A stretch of 64,000 bases of DNA, taken from Ustulina deusta (taxonomy: Eukaryota; Ascomycota; Sordariomycetes; Xylariales; Xylariaceae). Of the stretch, positions 58,358-64,000 are shown piece after piece (the stretch's first letter is position 1; every line of letters starts with the position of its first letter). The translations under genes were made by a program, and so were the position numbers. The stretch covers positions 620,001-684,000 of the forward strand of contig JAJNNX010000001.1 of NCBI GenBank assembly GCA_023159155.1, in the 5' to 3' direction. The notes below the pieces were generated by a model. The model was not told the origin of the DNA. It was given only the letters and a program-made list of their open reading frames with translations, and ran no database searches.

Positions 58358-59104
58358 CTTGATCTGTGTCTGGGCGCAGGCGAGCTTCGACGGGAATGAA
58401 TACTGGTTGTTGTGGAGATGGATGCGAAGAGATGTGACACGGCGCTGGCAAAGAGGGATGGTGAAGAGAGATATCTTGGTTCGTGGTGGTCGAACGTTGA
58501 GGAAAGCGGTTGAAGGGTGTGGAAGCTACAAGTGCCGGTGCGAGTTGGGGGTGGAAAGAGGGAGTGCGAGGAGCCAGAAAACTTGGGTGAGGTACCTGAG
58601 GTAAGTTTTGCACTCGAAGATATGCTAAACTGTGTGCATGTGTTTCCAGAGGGTGCAAGACTTTTGGAATATTTGCATGTACCCTTTGTTGTTTGGTTTG
58701 TTTATGTATTTTTTATTTGTTTATATCGGTGTACATGCGCACATGTTTTCACAACACCGCCAACGAATAGAATGAACTTGGTTCTCCTCAGTTCGCTGAT
58801 CGACATCGGGCATTACTTCTTTCTAGCGATGCCTCTAGGTCAGTTGTGGTGAAATAGGCAATAAAGCTTGGTGCGACGACAGTCCCACGATAGTTTGTTC
58901 ATTGTCCCTCCTGTATACCTCTCGCTCCACGCTCGTATCCGCAAAGCCAACACGCTACGCTATGCTAATAGCCAGTGCTCCTTCGACCGATGATACACTG
59001 AATTATCAAACATCCGTCGAGTCCGCATACCACAACGGTTGCAGCTCCATGCGTTCGTTGTAGACGTTCGCGGAATTCCGACTCGCCAGGCAGCATAGGA
59101 AGCT
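58358..59104. other. Intergenic, no gene seen
   Basis: About 0.75 kb between the doubtful proline-rich gene and the GMC gene's 3' end; only short frames. Confidence 0.5.
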
Positions 59105-60812
59105 CTAGTGTTGAGCAGCCTCGATAATCAGTTCAGCGGCCCTCTCCGCCACGGCATACAGTGTAGCGGTGGGGTGGCCGCTGAACTGCAAAGGCAATAT
59201 TGACCCGTCGACAACCCTGACATTTTCCGTGCCGTAGACCTTGAGCTTAGGATCCACCACGCCGCCCAGCTCGCGGGACATCATCGAGGCAGTGCCGATG
59301 GGATGGTAGTTGGGCGTAACTAGAGGGATACAGGAATTAGCCTTCCCATCTCAAGTGGGGGGCAGATGGGGTAGGAATGAGAAGCTCCGTCAGTCGAGGG
59401 AGACTCACAGGAACCACTGATATAGCTAGTCCATTGCTCATCCGTCGCATTGAGCGGCAAGACACCGTCCATGGGCAAAACGCCGCTGCCGACGTGATCG
59501 CTGACGGGCTTCGTATGCCAGAGCCTCTGCGCCAGGCGGCCGAGGCGAATCTGCAGGGCAAGGTCGAAGTCAACGAGGAAGTACTTGGGGTCAATAGCCG
59601 GGGCATTAATGGCTTCGGCGGACGTCAGGTGAACACTGCCCCACGAGAAGGGCAGGAGAAGCCACACGGCGGACACGAAGGCGCCTGGGAAGATAGCCGT
59701 CAACGTCTCCCCGATCGTCACATTCTGCCTGAAGATCGAATCGTGCTGGACGCGGAACAACTTCTCGACGTTTTGCGCCTTGACTGCGCCTTTGCTAGCG
59801 GCTGCCACTTTCTCCGCCCAGTCTGGTATGCTAGCCAATGTGGATGCCTCGATGCTGGACAGCTCGTCGCCGAACATGTCCTGCGCCGTCGAGAAGGTCG
59901 CGTACGGTGCGGACCCAGACAGGTTCAGCGTGTCGACGTAGGCGATGGCCGTGTTGGGCTGTTCCTGGAGATGTTCTCCCACTCCCGGGAGGTCAATCTC
60001 CGTTTTGATTCCGAGACTGTTCAGAAGACTGGCAGACAGAGGGCTATTAGCACCACCAAAAGACATCGCCGGATAGATATGAGGCGCAGACGAAACTTTA
60101 TTTACCTTGGGTTCCCGACGCCGGAGCCCTCAAGGATGAGCGGCGATCTCAACGCACCCGCAGACAATATCACCTCCTCAGCAGCCGCCACCCTGACGAG
60201 TTCCCCATCAGGAGCCACGTATTCCACCCCACCAGCGACAGCGGTTTGGCCAGTCGCCGCCGCAGAACACGCCCAGACGATCCTCTTGACCGTGCCCCTG
60301 ATGAGCTTGAGGTTGGGTCGGCCCTCGACGGCGTAGTAATACGCGCGGGCGGCGTCGAAGCGGACATTCCGGTCGCGATCCAACGTCTGCGGGTCAGCGC
60401 CAAAGCCGCGCACGCTCCCGGCATTGACGTCCGCGTTAACCGGATAGCCCAGCGTAGCCCACGCGTCCACGGCGAGCGAGTGGAAACTGCCGTTGACGAG
60501 GGAAAAGGGGAACCCCGTGTGGACGTGGCCGGCCTCGCCGTGCGCCCCGGGATCGTACGTGCCGCCGGAGGCCGTCTGCGCCGGACTCGGGACGGTGAAC
60601 TTCTCAGCCTTTTTGTAATACGGGTACAGCGCGTCCCAGTTCCAGCCGTCGTTGCCCAGGCCCTCCCACGCGTCGAACTGCGCCCTGTCGCCGCGCACAT
60701 ACGTCATGCCTTTAATGCGCGAACGCACACGCGTCTAGTTAGCCATGGAGTTCGATGCCAGCTGCGCATGTCATTCGTTTGGGTTTTCCCGGGTTTGATA
60801 TATCTACCCCGC

Positions 60813-60843
<31 letters not shown>

Positions 60844-61197
60844 GTACCGCGTACCATTGATCGTGCTCGTCCCGCCCACGGCCCTGCCCGAGTGGAACGC
60901 GAGCGAGCGGTTGCCCGCCCCCTGCTGCGCCGTCGTCGAATACAGCCAGTCGATCGACGTGCCGTACGCCGTCGTGAACCGCCCCGGGTCCGTCACGTTC
61001 GCGTTGTCCCGCACGTCCTCGCCCGGCTCGATCACCGCCACCCGGACCCCAGGGTCCGCCGAGAGGCGGTTCGCGAGCACCAGGCCGGACGTGCCGGCGC
61101 CGGCGATGACGTAGTCGAATGCTTCGCCGCATGCCGTCCGCGCACACGCTATCGCGGCCCATAATCCGAATGTCCAGCCCCTCATCCTGTGTTTCAT
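59105..61197 (-). CDS. GMC-family FAD oxidoreductase, secreted, 593 aa
   Basis: Four exons: 60855-61197, 60106-60709, 59409-60028 and 59105-59319 (introns 145, 77 and 89 bp), all in frame. It starts [24 protein letters not shown], a signal peptide. FAD-binding GAGTSG is at 33-38, followed by the ADP-binding helix and an acidic IEPGED. The GMC signature [14 protein letters not shown] is at about 107-120, created by the first splice. The C-terminal catalytic pair is [10 protein letters not shown] (His528) and [13 protein letters not shown] (His571), 43 residues apart as in glucose oxidase (516 and 559). It oxidises an alcohol or sugar with O2 or quinone. The substrate (glucose, choline, aryl alcohol or other) cannot be read from sequence. 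The start is the first ATG of the signal peptide; a second Met lies four codons in. Confidence 0.92.
60811..60842. repeat. TGAT tetranucleotide microsatellite inside GMC intron 1
   Basis: About seven tandem TGAT units on the plus strand, lying within 15 bp of the 5' splice site of the first GMC intron. Length change would alter intron size, not the coding frame. Confidence 0.85.
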
Positions 61198-62381
61198 TCT
61201 CCACGGTGAAAATGTCGCGCTGCTCGCGTTGCGGTTTGGATGTTGGTGGCTGGAAACACGTGGATGAACAGGTAGAACCGACCGGCCATGGGCTGGTTGG
61301 TTTACTTTGAAGTAGGCAACGGACAAAATCCCCCGCTCATTTTATATCCTCGCATTTCAGTGGACGGGCCGATTGGACTCGGGAGCCCAACTAGATACGT
61401 TCTCCTGGCACCGAGAACGCGCCACAGACGGTTAGATGTTGCCGATGTGGCAGCTGGGAATTCTGGTACAAGGATAACTTTTCTTTGTTTACCGCGCGGT
61501 ACTTTACCTGTATGCTTTACCTATTTTAATATGGTATTCTTTGGAGAAGTGCACGTCCCTCCTCCGCACTAGATTTGGGGAAATTTTGCGACTTTGGAGT
61601 TTGGAACCCTGTACGCTATTGAGCTAAATTGGTAACTAAGGTGGTAAGACAAGGATTGTTCCCCCGTTTCTGGGCTTGGATATTCGAAACCGACCTAGTC
61701 GTCAATCTAATTCATCTTAGGTGTGCGATGTCTCGCCGGGGTTATTGGTTGTGATACTCGGGGCTATTCGGGGTCATTGTGTGCGCGTGACTTTGGATCT
61801 ATCACGAGGAGAGGCAGGCAAACTTCATCAGCTGATTCATGCATACGGCGAGTTTTTTGACTCCAGCTGCTCGCCTCATGGGATGGGGACGGGGATGAGT
61901 ATTACCACCGACATTATACCGAGCTGAGTGTTGATGACTTATTGCCGTAAGATGGTTCGTGGTGGCCGGGAAAGAAATATCGCCCGGCGGTATTACTATT
62001 TAGGCACTCGGTGTATGAGAAGCACTAGGGTACGGTGGCCTGGGATGGTGTGATGCCATAACGCTAACGACTCGAGGGCTACGTAGCATATAGATATGGA
62101 ACGAGTTTATGATCAGACCAAGTAGGTAAAGTTGTCAACCCAGTCGTCATTTGGTATATCGATACCTGGGTATAAAATCCGGCATGAACGATATATGCAG
62201 CAAATTGCCATGATATACAGGTAGGCGTGAGAAGTTGAGGCACGAAATTGAATAGGGAGAGGTCCACTAAGTCCCCCTTTCTTTCTTCTCCCGCTTCCCT
62301 CTTCCACCCAGATCCTACATGTGGAGGAAGGGCGCGCCAATGGCTAGGCACACAAACGATACGCCACAGAGTCTTCCAACC
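61198..62381. other. Intergenic: GMC promoter and RNase 3' region
   Basis: About 1.2 kb. Short unrelated frames only; no RNA gene recognised. Confidence 0.5.
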
Positions 62382-63025
<644 letters not shown>

Positions 63026-64000
63026 GGTGGAACCTCAAGAGGACGACAACAGCGTGCGCACAAAGGAGGGGATGGGGGGCTGTTCGGTTGGCTTGGAGAT
63101 TCAGGAGCCAACAACAACTCCGGCCGGATCGTTGCGCTTATATACCGCACGATCCGAGATTCCTGCTACCATGTTCACTAGCCCTGCAGAGAGGCTCGTG
63201 GGGTCATGCTAACTCCCAGAGGGTTTCATATTTCGTCCAACCTTATCTCTGGCCCGGTACACATGGTCATATCAGCGGGCGGGAATGGCAAAGGTTCCCG
63301 AGCCATGAGATAGATGATGCTAAAGGGGTTAGGACCTGCGCGCCAGCCATGAACAACAGGAGGCTAAGCAAGCAACGCTGATCACGACGACAGACCTTCC
63401 CGATTGATTGATTGCCCAGCTCCGGCAACCGAAGCGGTGTCTCCTCCCTACATACAATTCCATACCCCGTCTTTCATCGCCGTCTGCCTATGATATCTAC
63501 AATGCGTGAAACCCAAACATCAAATCAAACCACGTCCCGCAGAGCTAGATTAGATTAGATTGATTGTATGACCCCTAAATCCAAGAAACGGGCCTATTTC
63601 GCGCAGCACGAGAAGAGACGGACGGGGTTGGTTAGATTCGAAAGGGCAAACAAAGGTTCTCAGAACGCGACCACGAACCGGGCTGTTTCTCATCTGCTCT
63701 CTCTCTCTCTCTGATTGGCAGCACACTCCCAACACTGCCCGCACGTCCACCTGCCTATATCGACTCGAGATCAGCTTTATGGGTCGGACTGGGTCGGGGA
63801 CTAGAACAGGTTGGTTTGGTTGTCAGATCCGCACGCGCCTGACGATCTCATGGGGAAGCGGCCGATGGCCGCAATTGTTGGCCGAGAGCGTCCTGTTGAG
63901 AGGTTATGTATACGGATGAGGAGGCCATTGTGTACTATTACTCCACGATGAACGCCAGGAGCTTCGGGCGCTGATGTTTTCCCTACCTACCTACTGCTGT
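63026..64000. other. Intergenic, no gene seen
   Basis: Upstream region of the RNase gene. A CT dinucleotide run occurs at about 63697-63712. The short open frames show no coding character. Confidence 0.5.

Overview
This window comes from a filamentous ascomycete (Pezizomycotina, probably a Sordariomycete). The evidence is the many 50-100 bp GT-AG introns with CTAAY-type branch sites, a fungal gene set (Sec15, a Mei2-like RNA-binding protein, an SLP1-type SUN protein, NDUFAF3, RPL34, Prp8, a GMC oxidoreductase, an RNase F1/T1), and one 24-kb block of extremely AT-rich DNA that looks like repeat-induced point mutation (RIP) of transposons.

Layout. 1-1458: 5' part of the exocyst gene SEC15 (minus strand), cut by the window edge. 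About 2045-26100: AT-rich, gene-free block of nested relic elements. Element A is a plus-strand Ty3/Gypsy relic with 236-bp LTRs (2536-2771 and 11835-12070). Element B is a minus-strand Ty3/Gypsy relic with about 273-bp LTRs (15478-15750 and 22074-22345). Element A is interrupted at 6615-10107 by a less AT-rich island. 26100-64000: ordinary gene-bearing DNA with an unknown 425-aa protein, a small unknown 127-aa protein, a Mei2-like protein (11 exons), a SUN-domain ER protein, an alpha/beta-hydrolase fused to a dual-specificity phosphatase, NDUFAF3, RPL34 diverging from an intron-free and intein-free PRP8, a doubtful proline-rich gene, a GMC oxidoreductase and a secreted guanyl-specific RNase.

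The most interesting object is the 3.5-kb island at 6615-10107. It is bounded by a perfect 11-bp direct repeat that contains TAATATTAC, the nonanucleotide nicked by Rep at geminivirus-type rolling-circle origins. Its two ends carry imperfect inverted arms which, if the ends were brought together in a circle, would place that nonanucleotide in the loop of a hairpin. Short tandem repeats resembling Rep-binding iterons lie beside each arm. Inside, on the minus strand with its N-terminus about 400 bp from the presumed origin, is a decayed reading frame with the gemini-/genomovirus-type Rep endonuclease motifs (motif I, the GRS-like block, YxxK), broken by eight in-frame stops. I read it as an endogenised CRESS-DNA (gemini-/genomovirus-like) replicon or a Rep-encoded transposon inserted at a TAATATTAC site inside an already decayed retrotransposon. 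The remaining frames in the island I cannot identify.

The right-hand genes are mostly housekeeping (splicing, translation, complex I assembly, exocytosis, ER membrane) with two secreted enzymes at the far right. No shared pathway or biosynthetic cluster is evident.
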